Assembly: GCF_005405925.1 (NCBI RefSeq)
Contig: NZ_BJHV01000001.1
Coordinates: 8,742,001-8,806,000 of the forward strand
Direction of reading: 5' to 3'
Length of the DNA: 64,000 nucleotides
Source: Streptomyces antimycoticus
GTDB lineage: Bacteria; Actinomycetota; Actinomycetes; Streptomycetales; Streptomycetaceae
The notes under the pieces were generated by a model. The model made no database searches. It was not told the origin of the DNA and saw only the letters and a list, made by a program, of their open reading frames with translations. This document shows, piece after piece, positions 8,809 to 17,103 of the stretch. Position numbers and translations under genes: made by a program. Position 1 is the stretch's first letter. Each line of letters begins with the position of its first letter.

Positions 8809-9606
8809 TCAGCCCGTCTTGCGCGCCACGCCACCGTAGTAGCCGATATTGCCGGGCCTGGTCCGCGGCGGGGCGTCCGGGCGCCAGAACGGGACCTCGG
8901 CCAGGCCGGGCTCGACCAGGGTGAAGCCGTCGAAGAGCCGCTCGACCTCGGCGCGGGACCGCAGGTTCAGGGTGGCGGTGGCGTTGTCGTACACGGCTTG
9001 GGCCGCGCTGCGGTCGGCGAAGTCGCCCGTGGCGTGGGAGAGCACCAGGAAGCTCCCGGCCGGAAGCCCGTCGCGCAGGGTGGCGAGGACCCGCTCGGGC
9101 TCCTCCGCCTCGGTGAGGAAGTGGACGATGGCGACAAGGAGCAACGCCACCGGCTCGTCGAAGTCGATGACCTCGCGGACGTCGGGGTGGTCCAGGATGG
9201 CCCGCGGGTCGCGCAGGTCGGCCAGCGCGATGCTGGTCGCGTCGGAGCCGCGGAGGAGCACATTGGCGTAGGTGTTGACGATCGGGTCGTTGTCGACGTA
9301 CGCGACGCGCACGTCCGGCGCCAACTCCCGGGCGATCTCATGTACGTTGGGGGAGCTGGGCAGCCCGGTGCCGATGTCGAGGATCTGCCGGATGCCGCTG
9401 CCGACCACGTACCGCACGGCGCGCCGCAGGAAGTCGCGGTTGGCCCGTACGCCGCTCCACACCTCGGGCGCCGCGGCGGCGAGCCGGTCACCCGCCTCGC
9501 GGTCGACTTCGTAGTTGTTCTTGCCGCCCAGCAGGTAGTCGTAGATCCGGGCAGGGTGCGGCCTGCTGGTATCGATCTCCTCGGCGCGGAAGCCGTTCTC
9601 CGTCAC
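8809..9606 (-). CDS. S-adenosyl-L-methionine-dependent methyltransferase (DUF574 type)
   Basis: A 265-residue member of the actinobacterial SAM-methyltransferase family formerly called DUF574. The signature RPHPARIYDYLLGGKNNY lies near the N-terminus, the SAM-binding motif ILDIGTGLPS follows, then VAYVDNDPIV and VALLLVAIVHFL. The family is large in Streptomyces and its substrates are mostly unknown. The GTG at 9606 is chosen because a GGAG ribosome site lies 8 bp upstream; a GTG at 9633 would add nine residues without a good site. It appears to be a single-gene unit facing the decayed integrase. Confidence 0.9.
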   Translation of the reverse strand: MTENGFRAEEIDTSRPHPARIYDYLLGGKNNYEVDREAGDRLAAAAPEVWSGVRANRDFLRRAVRYVVGSGIRQILDIGTGLPSSPNVHEIARELAPDVRVAYVDNDPIVNTYANVLLRGSDATSIALADLRDPRAILDHPDVREVIDFDEPVALLLVAIVHFLTEAEEPERVLATLRDGLPAGSFLVLSHATGDFADRSAAQAVYDNATATLNLRSRAEVERLFDGFTLVEPGLAEVPFWRPDAPPRTRPGNIGYYGGVARKTG

Positions 9607-9724
9607 GCTGTTGCTCCTCTCGACGGCCGTCACGGCCCCCGCATGCGTGTCCGGCTGTCGAACAGCTTCCCATATCGACGCCGCGCCCGGCCGCCGGAGT
9701 TCACCCGCGGCCGGCTACCCGGTG

Positions 9725-10705
9725 TCAGGCGGGCTCGGCCGCCTTCGCCTCGGCAGGCGTTGCCTCAGCGGGCGTTGCCTCGGCGGGCGTTGCCTCAGCG
9801 GCCTTCGCCTCGGCGGGCGTTGCCTCGTCCGCTGCTGCCTCAGTCTCAGCCTCTGCCTCTGCCTCTGCCTCGGCCACCGTCTCAGCTTCAGCCTTGGCCA
9901 CTGTCTCAGCCTTGGCCACTGTCTCAGCCTCGGCCACTGTCTCGGTCTCGGCCTCGGCCGCAGCAGCCGCTGCCGCTGCCGCGGCGGCGCGCGCCTGGCC
10001 CTTGCGGCGTGACCGCTTGCCGTACACGCCCGTCCACACGCCGAGGGAGGCGAGCACGGCGTAGATCAGGACCGGGCTCAGGACCACCATGGTGTCGGTT
10101 CTCAGGGTGTAGGACAGCACGATCCGGACCGCGGACTCCATGCAGTAGGCCACGCCCCAGACGGTCGTCATCGTCAGCATGGCCTTGCGGAAGCCATCGA
10201 CGTTCCACAGACCGTTCCACCAGGCGGTGCTCGCCTCGGTGCCGTCGGTGGCGAACTTGCGCCCCAAGTAGAACATCAGCGGGCGCGGCGTCAGCAGCGT
10301 CGCCAGGCACAGCAGCCCGAACAGCCCGGTGACGGCCGAGTCCTTGATCAGCAGGGCGCGGGCCGAGTGTGCGCCGACGGTCGACACCACGGCGGTGATC
10401 ACGATGAACACGAGGGTGACGATGGCGAGTTCATCGAGGCGGCGGCGCCAGACGATGTGAACGGCGCCGTCGACCACCGGCCAGGCGCTACTGAGCAGCA
10501 GCGCGGCGAATTCGCTCCAGCCGTGGTCGCGCAGCACGTTGTAGGTGAGGATCGGTGCGGCCACGTTGAGGGTGAGAGTGACGACCCAGCCGAGAATGGC
10601 GGCGCTCTTGGACCGGGCGGGGGCGGCCGGTCGGTCGCTGATCGGTGGTGCCTGTGGCTCCGGTGCGCTCGAAGCGCTCTGCGTGGTGGTGTCCTGAGTG
10701 AGCAC
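9725..10705 (-). CDS. VC0807-family integral membrane protein with a low-complexity tail
   Basis: A 326-residue membrane protein with about six hydrophobic helices between residues 35 and 230 (for example ILGWVVTLTLNVAAPILTYN, then LAIVTLVFIVITAVVSTVG). The arrangement and the DGxxHxxWRRRLDEL loop fit the VC0807 family of unknown function. After the last helix and a basic stretch (GKRSRRKGQ) comes a tail of about 90 residues made almost only of Ala, Glu, Thr and Val (AEAETVAKAETVAKAEAETV, ATPAEATPAEATPAEAKAA). The tail is encoded by tandem repeats and is presumably cytoplasmic. Start is GTG at 10705 with AGGGGAA upstream. Confidence 0.85.
   Translation of the reverse strand: MLTQDTTTQSASSAPEPQAPPISDRPAAPARSKSAAILGWVVTLTLNVAAPILTYNVLRDHGWSEFAALLLSSAWPVVDGAVHIVWRRRLDELAIVTLVFIVITAVVSTVGAHSARALLIKDSAVTGLFGLLCLATLLTPRPLMFYLGRKFATDGTEASTAWWNGLWNVDGFRKAMLTMTTVWGVAYCMESAVRIVLSYTLRTDTMVVLSPVLIYAVLASLGVWTGVYGKRSRRKGQARAAAAAAAAAAAEAETETVAEAETVAKAETVAKAEAETVAEAEAEAEAETEAAADEATPAEAKAAEATPAEATPAEATPAEAKAAEPA
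9729..9990. repeat. Degenerate tandem repeats encoding the Ala/Glu tail
   Basis: The stretch contains 15-bp units of the type GGCGTTGCCTCAGCG (about 9755-9830) and longer units of the type GTCTCAGCCTTGGCCACT (about 9890-9950). These encode ATPAE and ETVAKA repeats on the minus strand. The copies are close enough for slippage, so repeat number may differ between strains. Confidence 0.7.
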
Positions 10706-11123
10706 GGTTCCCCTGTAACTGTTCCTGGTAGTGCGGGAAAAGAGAAACGTAAAACAGCCATGTCGTAAGAGGACAGGGCCGGGACATCAAATGTCGCAAA
10801 AATCTCGGCAGAAGGTTGTTTCAGGGGGTCGGTAACGGTCAAGTGGCTGCTCGGAGCGGTATTCCGGGGCCCTCTCCGGCGTTTTGAGGCGTCAAAGGCC
10901 ATTGCGGTGAGAGGCCCTGAGAAAAGCCCTTTGCGAACCCGGTCCGGTAAACGACAGTTTCCGTTGTGTACGGGGACACCGGAAAATCCGGCCGCTACCC
11001 CTGATAGCGGGTCATTGCGGGGCTTCTCCGCACACCTGGGTGACCTGGAGGAGTGTCGTTCGTTGGGCGTCCTGCGCGGGCCGTCCCACCGTGGGCGCCG
11101 GCGCGGTGAGCCAGGGAGGGTGG
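10706..11123. other. Divergent intergenic region before the MMPL gene
   Basis: There is no convincing gene in these 418 bp. It holds two small inverted repeats: GACAT-CAA-ATGTC at 10783-10795, and CCGCTA/TAGCGG with a 7-bp loop at 10992-11010. It must carry the promoters of both the VC0807-type gene (leftward) and the MMPL gene (rightward). No clear -35/-10 pair stands out. Confidence 0.5.
10992..11010. promoter_or_regulatory. Small inverted repeat upstream of MMPL gene
   Basis: CCGCTA and TAGCGG form perfect 6-bp arms around CCCCTGA, about 115 bp before the MMPL start. It is a candidate operator or mRNA hairpin in the leader of the exporter gene, with no further support. Confidence 0.25.
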
Positions 11124-13364
11124 ATGTTCGTCCGGCTGGGGCGTTTCGACGCCGCGTGCAGGGTCTGGGTGCTCGCGGGGGCGGTGCTGGTGCTGGTGGT
11201 CTCCTGCTGGGCGTGTTCCGGGCTGTCCGGGCGGCTCAGCTACGGCGGGTTCATGGCACCGGCCGCCGAGGCGACCCGGGCGGCGGACGCGATCCGGAAC
11301 GAGGTGGGGGAGGGCGGCGCGGATGTCCTGGTGACCTTCCGCAGCAAGGAGCTGACCGCCTCCCGGCCCGCCTTCCGGGAAGCGGTGGAGGACGCGCTGC
11401 GCCGGGCGCCCAAGGGCACGGTGGACCGGGCGACGACGGCCTGGTCCTCGGCCAATCCGCTGCTGGTCTCCCTCGACCAGCACGCGACCGTGGTGCCCAT
11501 CCTGCTGAAGGGCGACGGGGAGACCGGCCGCACCCAGAGCTATCTGGCGCTGCGGGACACTCTGCGCGCACCGGGGTTCGAGGTCACCTGGACCGGGCCG
11601 AGCGCGATCATCTCGGAGATCGTCCAACGGTCCCAACGCGACCTGGTACGCACCGAGTTGATGGTGCTGCCGCTGATGATGCTGCTGATGGTGTTCGTCT
11701 TCCGGGGCGTGGTCGCCGCTCTGCTGCCGGTGGTCACCGGAGTCCTGGCGACGGCCGCGGCCCTCGCCGCGCTGCGCGCCGTGGCCGATGTCATCGAGGT
11801 CCCGTATGTGACGGTCAACCTCGTAGTGGCCATCGGCCTCGCCGCGGGTGTCGACGCCGGTCTGCTCATCGTCAGCAGATTCCGGGAGGAACTGCGGGCG
11901 GGACGCACCCCGGCGGAGGCCGTCGCCATCACCGTCGACACCGCCGGGCGGACGGTGGCGCTGTCCGGCGTCGTCATGACCTTCATCGCCGTGGGCCTCG
12001 CCTTCTTCCCGCTCGGTTTCGTCCGCGCGCTGGGCATCGGCGCGGCGGCCGGGCTGCTGGTGGGGGCCCTGGTGACGGTGACGGTGCTGCCCGCGCTGCT
12101 GTTCTGCCTGGGCGAGCGCGTGGACGCGCTCTCACCGGCCTGGCTGCGGCGCCAGGGCGGCCGCCGGGACGGCGCGCTGTGGGGCCGCGTGGCCCGTGCG
12201 GTGATGCAGAAGCCCATCGCCTACACCTGCGCCGTCTCCGCGTTGCTGCTCGCGCTCGCGGTGCCGTTCCTGCACACCGTCATCGGCTTCCCCGACCAGC
12301 GGATGCTGCCCGCCGGGGCACCGGCCCGGGTGGCGGCCGAACGCATGGAACACGACTTCGCCGTCTCCGGCCTCGGCACCCTGCAGGCCATCGCCACCTT
12401 CGACCACCCCGTGGACCGCGGCCGGGGCCACGCCGACCTGCTGACCTGGACGCGGAACGTCTCCGAACTCCCCGGCGCCCGTGGGGTGCTGGTGGCCGGG
12501 ACCACCGGGAACAAGGCCGTCATCTACGTCGGCCAGGACCAGCGGGTGGAGAGCGACTCGGCGAAGTCACTGGTACGGGCCGTGCGCGCGCTGCCCGTAC
12601 CCGGCGGCAGCGGTGTGCTGGTGGGCGGCGCGTCGGCCCTCGCCGTGGACACCATGGACACCTTCTACCGGCTGCTGCCCCGGGTGCTGGCCTTCATGGT
12701 GGTCACGAGCTTCGTGCTGCTCACCGTCGCCCTGCGCTCGCTCGTGCTCCCCCTCAAGGCGCTGGTGATGAACGGCCTGTCCATCGGCGCCTCCTTCGGC
12801 GCCCTCACCTGGATCTTCCAGGACGGACACGCCAGCCGGCTGCTCGGCGCCGAACCGACGGGTTACGTGGACGCGCTGGCCCCCATCGTCATGCTGTTCC
12901 TCCTCATCGCGGTGTCCATGGACTACGAGCTGTTCCTGCTGCTGCGCATCCGTGAGCAGTACCGCCTGCTCGGGGACGACCGGGAGTCGGTGGCGGTGGG
13001 GATCGAGCGCTCGGGGCGGGTGATCAGCGCCGCGGCGGCGGCCGTTCTGGTGGTGACGGCTTGTTTCGCGACCAGCAGTGTGGTCATGGTGAAGGAGATC
13101 TGCGTCGGTGTCTTCCTGGCGGTGCTGATCGACGCGGTGCTCGTACGGGCGGTCCTGGTACCCGCCGTCATGCGGCTGCTCGGCGCGGCGAACTGGTGGT
13201 GGCCCCGCTTCTCCCGGAGCTCCGGCCCGGCCGGGAGGTCCCGCCCGGGCAAGGGCGGGCGGAAATGGCGTACCGGCAAGGGCGGGCGACCGGAGGCCGC
13301 CCCGGAACACGCGGCACGGCTTCCGGCCCCCGCCGAGGCGTCAGCCGAACGTCAGCCGCGCTGA
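11124..13364 (+). CDS. MMPL-family (RND superfamily) lipid exporter
   Basis: A 746-residue membrane transporter with the two-half RND layout: one helix at about residues 16-36, a large outer domain, then a block of five helices, and the same again. The proton-relay positions are seen as GVDAGLLIVSRFREE in the first half, where the usual GVDY has Ala, and SMDYELFLLLRIREQY in the second. MMPL proteins export lipids and polyketide lipids in actinobacteria. The ATG at 11124 follows a GGGAGGG ribosome site. The gene opens the polyketide-lipid locus and overlaps the convergent secreted-protein gene by 24 bp. The Arg/Gly/Pro-rich C-terminal tail is cytoplasmic. The likely cargo is the neighbouring synthase product. 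Confidence 0.9.
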   Translation: MFVRLGRFDAACRVWVLAGAVLVLVVSCWACSGLSGRLSYGGFMAPAAEATRAADAIRNEVGEGGADVLVTFRSKELTASRPAFREAVEDALRRAPKGTVDRATTAWSSANPLLVSLDQHATVVPILLKGDGETGRTQSYLALRDTLRAPGFEVTWTGPSAIISEIVQRSQRDLVRTELMVLPLMMLLMVFVFRGVVAALLPVVTGVLATAAALAALRAVADVIEVPYVTVNLVVAIGLAAGVDAGLLIVSRFREELRAGRTPAEAVAITVDTAGRTVALSGVVMTFIAVGLAFFPLGFVRALGIGAAAGLLVGALVTVTVLPALLFCLGERVDALSPAWLRRQGGRRDGALWGRVARAVMQKPIAYTCAVSALLLALAVPFLHTVIGFPDQRMLPAGAPARVAAERMEHDFAVSGLGTLQAIATFDHPVDRGRGHADLLTWTRNVSELPGARGVLVAGTTGNKAVIYVGQDQRVESDSAKSLVRAVRALPVPGGSGVLVGGASALAVDTMDTFYRLLPRVLAFMVVTSFVLLTVALRSLVLPLKALVMNGLSIGASFGALTWIFQDGHASRLLGAEPTGYVDALAPIVMLFLLIAVSMDYELFLLLRIREQYRLLGDDRESVAVGIERSGRVISAAAAAVLVVTACFATSSVVMVKEICVGVFLAVLIDAVLVRAVLVPAVMRLLGAANWWWPRFSRSSGPAGRSRPGKGGRKWRTGKGGRPEAAPEHAARLPAPAEASAERQPR

Positions 13365-13937
13365 GCCGCTGCCCGAGCCGCCGGCCAGCCTGCCCTGCGT
13401 CCAGCAGTCCCGGCCCACACCGCGGTCGTTCACCGTGATGTCGACGCCCACGGAGCCCGCGAAGAGGCCCCTGGCGATCTGCACGTTCTCGGCCCTGAAG
13501 GTGACGTTGCCGTCGGCGTCGTTGGTGAAGCGGAGCTTGCCGCCACCGGTGCTGGTGCCGACCCGCGCACCGCCCGGCCCGATCCACTCCGCCGTGCCCG
13601 TGCCGGTGCCGACGGCCGCGGCGCAGGTGCCCTCGGCCATGCCCTCCAAGGTGACCCGCACCTTGGAGACCACGGCGGAGCCGAGGCAGTTTCCGGTGAT
13701 GGTGGCCCGGTAGCCCGCGACGCCGCTCTGGTCGCGCACGAGCACCAGGTCGGGGTTGGTGGGCTCCACCGTGGCCGTGCCCTTGCAGGTCAACGGCAGG
13801 GGTACGGCCGGCGCTTCGGCGGCCGCGCGGGCCGGGGGCTGCTGCCCCAGTAAGGCCACGGCGGTCGCCGAGGCCGCCAGCAGCCCCAGGGCCGCCGTAT
13901 GGACGAGGGCGCGCCTGCGCCCGTTCGCTGAAGTCAC
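13341..13937 (-). CDS. Secreted protein of unknown function
   Basis: This 198-residue protein has a clear signal peptide: basic GRRR, a hydrophobic core LGLLAASATAVALL, then an Ala-rich cleavage region ARAAAEA. The mature part is rich in Gly/Thr/Val with spaced Cys residues (LTCKGTATVEP, GNCLGSAVV, GTCAAAVG, RDCWTQG), consistent with a disulfide-stabilised beta-sandwich. No enzyme motif is visible. The GTG start at 13937 has GGGAGAAG upstream. It is convergent with the MMPL gene and divergent from the acyltransferase, separated from the latter by a 25-bp palindrome. It may be a lipid-binding or carrier protein for the exported product, but that is only inferred from position. Confidence 0.8.
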   Translation of the reverse strand: MTSANGRRRALVHTAALGLLAASATAVALLGQQPPARAAAEAPAVPLPLTCKGTATVEPTNPDLVLVRDQSGVAGYRATITGNCLGSAVVSKVRVTLEGMAEGTCAAAVGTGTGTAEWIGPGGARVGTSTGGGKLRFTNDADGNVTFRAENVQIARGLFAGSVGVDITVNDRGVGRDCWTQGRLAGGSGSGSARLTFG

Positions 13938-14030
13938 GCACTTCTCCCAGGTCGGGCCACACGAAGGAGTGGCCGCTTCCGATGATTGATCCGTCCGATG
14001 ATGGCGGCCGGAGGAGGCGTGGCCGTTGGT

Positions 14031-14055
14031 CCGTGCGGGTGATTCACCCGCACGG
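14031..14055. promoter_or_regulatory. 25-bp near-perfect palindrome between divergent genes
   Basis: Arms CCGTGCGGGTGA and TCACCCGCACGG are exact reverse complements around a single central T. The site sits between the secreted-protein gene (leftward) and the acyltransferase (rightward), an ideal place for a repressor controlling both. No regulator gene is found in the polyketide-lipid locus, so the binding protein is unknown. Confidence 0.6.
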
Positions 14056-14187
14056 TCACCAAGGTGTACCCGTTGTCGTGAAGGCGCCCGCCGACCGCTG
14101 ACGCGGCGGCCCCGGACGGTGACTTGGGCGCCGCCCGGGCGTTGTTCCGGCTGCCGGTCGGTGGCACCGGCGGAGGGGTGGTGGAGG

Positions 14188-15573
14188 ATGACGGGGAAGC
14201 GCGGGAAACCGAGCGGGAAGCCGACGGGGAAGCCGACCGGGCAACCGACGGGGAAGCCGCCCGGGAAACTGCCGTTTCCGGACGCGGCTCTCGTGGCGTA
14301 CGGGAAGGCGCACCCCGCCACCGGACTGACCATCGGCGTGGTGCTGGAGCTGGAGGGCCCGCCTCCCGACCGGCCCCAACTCGACGCCTCACTCAGGCCG
14401 GTGGCGGAACTGCTGGGCACCGGGCCCTCGGACGGCGGCCCGTGGACTGGCGCGGACGGCAACGCTGAGGCCGCTCCGGAGCGGGGCCTGACCGACGTGG
14501 CGCATGAGGCGCTGGCCAGGCCGCTGGAGCCGCACCGCTGGTCCTGCTCCACGGTGGCGGGGCTGCCGGGCGGCACGTCCGCCCTGGTGTGGCGAGCGGA
14601 CCACCGGCTGCTCGACGGGGCGGGAGTGGTCGGCGTACTGGCCGCCTGGACGGGCGCCCTTGGCGCGGACGCTCTTGTCCCGGGTGCTCATGGACCCGGC
14701 GCCCATGGCCCGGGCGCCGCCACGGCGTCCCCCGCGCGGGCCGAACCGTGGCGGGCGCGCGGCGCCCTGCACCGTGCCGTCACCGATCCGCTGCGCGCGG
14801 CCTGGCTGTGCGGCACGCCCCTGCTGGAGCGGCGCCGGGGGAGCGCGGCGGAAGCCGACGGTGGCCCGTCCGCCACCCTCTCCTACGCCTGCGCGGAGAC
14901 GGACCTCGGCCTGCTGCGTGGCATCGCCCGCCGCCACGGCACGACCGTCAACGATGTGTACCTTGCCGCGCTGAGCGGGGCGCTGCGCGCCCAGCCCCAA
15001 CTCCACGGCCCCGATGGGCAGATGCGCGCCCTGGTCCCGGTGAACGTCCGGGGGCCCGGAGACGCGGCCGTGCTGCGCAACCGCCATATCCCGCTCCGGA
15101 TCCCGCTCCCCGTGGCGGAGCCCGACGCCGGACGCCGCCTCGCCCTCGTCGCCGCCCGCACGGCGGGCCGCGCCCGCGCGCTGCGCCATCCGCTGGTGCG
15201 CGCGGTGTTCCGCTCGGTCCCCGCCGTGGCCGGGGGATGGTGTTTCGAGCGGTACTTCGACCCGGGCCGCGCCACCCTGCTCGCCAGCAATGTGCGGGGT
15301 CCCTCGTCCCCGCTGGTGGTGGCCGGGCGGCGGGTCCTGCGCATACTGCCGCTGAACTTCCTCCCGGCCGGACACCGCCTGTCCACCGTGCTGGCCACCG
15401 CCCAGGGCCGGGCCGTGGCCGGCTTCACCACCACCGAGCCGCGCTCGGCCGCCGAGTCGTTCGCCGCCGCCTGGCTGGAGGAGTTGCGGGTGCTGGCCAC
15501 GGCGGGGCCGTGGGGGAGGGTTCAGGCGGCCGGGGCGGATGCCACTGCCTCTCCGGCCGCGTCGGCGAGGTAG
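14188..15573 (+). CDS. Wax ester synthase/DGAT-like acyltransferase
   Basis: A 461-residue protein of the WS/DGAT and condensation-fold group. The acyl-transfer motif reads ADHRLLDGAG, a DHxxxDG form of HHxxxDG in which the second, catalytic His is kept. The C-terminal half shows TVNDVYLAALSGALR and LLASNVRGP, typical of the DUF1298-like domain of wax ester synthases. Such enzymes join an acyl-CoA or acyl-ACP to an alcohol. The N-terminus is unusual, with GKP/TGKP repeats encoded by 12-bp tandem repeats. The ATG at 14188 is chosen for the upstream GGAGG. It overlaps the convergent reductase gene by 52 bp. Esterification of the synthase product is inferred from context. Confidence 0.8.
   Translation: MTGKRGKPSGKPTGKPTGQPTGKPPGKLPFPDAALVAYGKAHPATGLTIGVVLELEGPPPDRPQLDASLRPVAELLGTGPSDGGPWTGADGNAEAAPERGLTDVAHEALARPLEPHRWSCSTVAGLPGGTSALVWRADHRLLDGAGVVGVLAAWTGALGADALVPGAHGPGAHGPGAATASPARAEPWRARGALHRAVTDPLRAAWLCGTPLLERRRGSAAEADGGPSATLSYACAETDLGLLRGIARRHGTTVNDVYLAALSGALRAQPQLHGPDGQMRALVPVNVRGPGDAAVLRNRHIPLRIPLPVAEPDAGRRLALVAARTAGRARALRHPLVRAVFRSVPAVAGGWCFERYFDPGRATLLASNVRGPSSPLVVAGRRVLRILPLNFLPAGHRLSTVLATAQGRAVAGFTTTEPRSAAESFAAAWLEELRVLATAGPWGRVQAAGADATASPAASAR
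14195..14272. repeat. 12-bp tandem repeats encoding GKP motifs
   Basis: Imperfect units of the form GGGAAGCCGACC repeat about five times at the start of the acyltransferase gene, giving GKPSGKPTGKPTGQPTGKPP. This proline/lysine-rich leader is not part of the WS/DGAT fold. It may be an extended linker or a translation-affecting segment. Confidence 0.65.
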
Positions 15574-16679
15574 GTGGCGTCCAGGGGCTTGGGGTCGGGC
15601 AGGCCGTCGGTGTCCTGGAGCAGGTTGCTCCGGTCGTACGTCCTGCGCTGCGCGGTGAAGACCAGCAGCGAGGCCAGGTGGTGCGCGAACAGCGACTCGT
15701 ACGGGTCCGGGTCGTCCAGGTCGTCCACGAGGTCCAAGCGAAGCCCCGGGTACAGCCGCTCCAGGACCTTCACGGCCGTCGCGAAGGGTGTGTTGTGCGG
15801 ATGGGTCAGATGCACCGTGCGCACCCCCGCCGGGGCGCCCGGACGGGCCGCCGCCGCACGCGCGGCGCACACCGCCGCATGGGCCGCGTACTCCACCGGG
15901 ACGAGGTTCAGGGCCCCGCCGCTCCCCGCGCGGACCCGCACCCGCAGACCGCTGCCGTGGGCGTCGCCACCGTCGAGGAGCGAGGCGAGCGCCGGGTCGT
16001 CCTCGGCCCTGCGGCGCAGCGCCTCGTGGATGAGGAACGCCAGCACCGCCAGCGGCTGGCGCTGTCCGCTGCCGTGGACGGGCCGGTCCGAGACGAGCAG
16101 CGACGGCCGCAGGATCGTGGCGCCCCGGCCGGTGCGGGCGCTCCAGGCGTGCACCGCGCGTTCGGCGGTGTACTTGCTCTCCTCGTACGGCGTCAGGAAG
16201 CCGTGGCCGCCGTCCAGGTCGTCCTCGCGGATGTGCCCCTCGGCGCGTCCCCCGGCGACGTACGCGGTGCTCAGATGGACGACCCGCGCCCCGGCCGCCT
16301 CGGTGGCCAGGTCGAGGACGCGCCGGGTGCCGAGGACGTTCGCCTTGAACAACGGCACCGGGTCGTCGTGCAGCGCGAGGTGCGCGGCACAGTGCCAGAC
16401 CACCGAGCACGCGTCGGTGAGGGCGCGGCGCTCGCCGTCGGTCAGGCCGAGGCCGGGCAGGGTGAGGTCGGCGGACACGTACCGCAGGCGCCCGCGCGGC
16501 GTCGCGGCGCCCGCCAGACCGTCGAGCCCGTCGAGAGCCGTCTCGACCCGCGCCCGCAGACTCCCTTCCCCGCCCCGGCCGAGGACGGTGATGGGCCGGT
16601 CGTCGCCGTCTTCGGCGAGCAGGTGGCGCAGGATGCGGCTGCCGAGGAAACCGGTCGCGCCGGTGAAGAGTACGGCCAT
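15522..16679 (-). CDS. NAD(P)-dependent thioester reductase-like enzyme (SDR, NAD_binding_4)
   Basis: A 385-residue extended short-chain dehydrogenase. It has the nucleotide loop FTGATGFLGSRI at the N-terminus and an active-site Tyr-Lys pair in TPYEESKY. It also carries the features of the male-sterility/fatty acyl reductase group (FKANVLGTRRVLDLA, VVHLSTAYVAGG, ATILRPSLLVSD). Relatives release acyl chains from CoA or carrier proteins as aldehydes or alcohols. Here it is free-standing, next to a synthase that has no thioesterase, so reductive off-loading is a reasonable inference. The ATG at 16679 has TGGAG upstream. It diverges from the synthase gene and is convergent with the acyltransferase. 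Confidence 0.8.
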   Translation of the reverse strand: MAVLFTGATGFLGSRILRHLLAEDGDDRPITVLGRGGEGSLRARVETALDGLDGLAGAATPRGRLRYVSADLTLPGLGLTDGERRALTDACSVVWHCAAHLALHDDPVPLFKANVLGTRRVLDLATEAAGARVVHLSTAYVAGGRAEGHIREDDLDGGHGFLTPYEESKYTAERAVHAWSARTGRGATILRPSLLVSDRPVHGSGQRQPLAVLAFLIHEALRRRAEDDPALASLLDGGDAHGSGLRVRVRAGSGGALNLVPVEYAAHAAVCAARAAAARPGAPAGVRTVHLTHPHNTPFATAVKVLERLYPGLRLDLVDDLDDPDPYESLFAHHLASLLVFTAQRRTYDRSNLLQDTDGLPDPKPLDATYLADAAGEAVASAPAA

Positions 16680-17103
16680 GGCGGGCTCCAGACGTCGAAG
16701 GGCGGGTGAGGGGCATTGGGATCCGGCGGCGCGATCCGGCAGCGGATCTGAGGGGGCACACGATGCGGTGGCGGTTCCGACCGTGCCGGGACCGCGCCGG
16801 TGACCGTGCCGGGGCGCGTGCCGAGGACACCACACCGACCGCACCCCGCCGCGCCGTCCGGCCCGCCGTATGCACGCTCTGTACGCGCTCTCTGTACGGG
16901 CCCCGTCCGCACACATCACCCGAATGGGCTAAGCGGCCCGGGCCGGCTCCGTTCACCTCACCGAGTGCACTTCGCCGCCGTTCCCTCCAACGGGTGTACA
17001 GGCGGCCTCGGCGGTCGTCCGTCTGGCCTAGTGTGCGTCGCTGCCGAGAGCGTGACGCGGGCTTCCCGCCGGTGTCGCGAAGTGACTGGAGAAAGGCCCC
17101 GGT
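16680..17103. other. Divergent promoter region between reductase and polyketide synthase
   Basis: These 424 bp contain no convincing gene. ATCCGGC is repeated near 16720-16740, and the 9-bp CTCTGTACG occurs twice (16877-16885 and 16890-16898), 13 bp apart. These may be regulator sites. The synthase ribosome site GGAGAAAGG begins at 17088. Confidence 0.45.

Noticed and set aside
9729..9990. Regular repeats considered as a CRISPR array
   Set aside because: Units are contiguous and in frame, with no unique spacers; they encode the Ala/Glu tail of a membrane protein.
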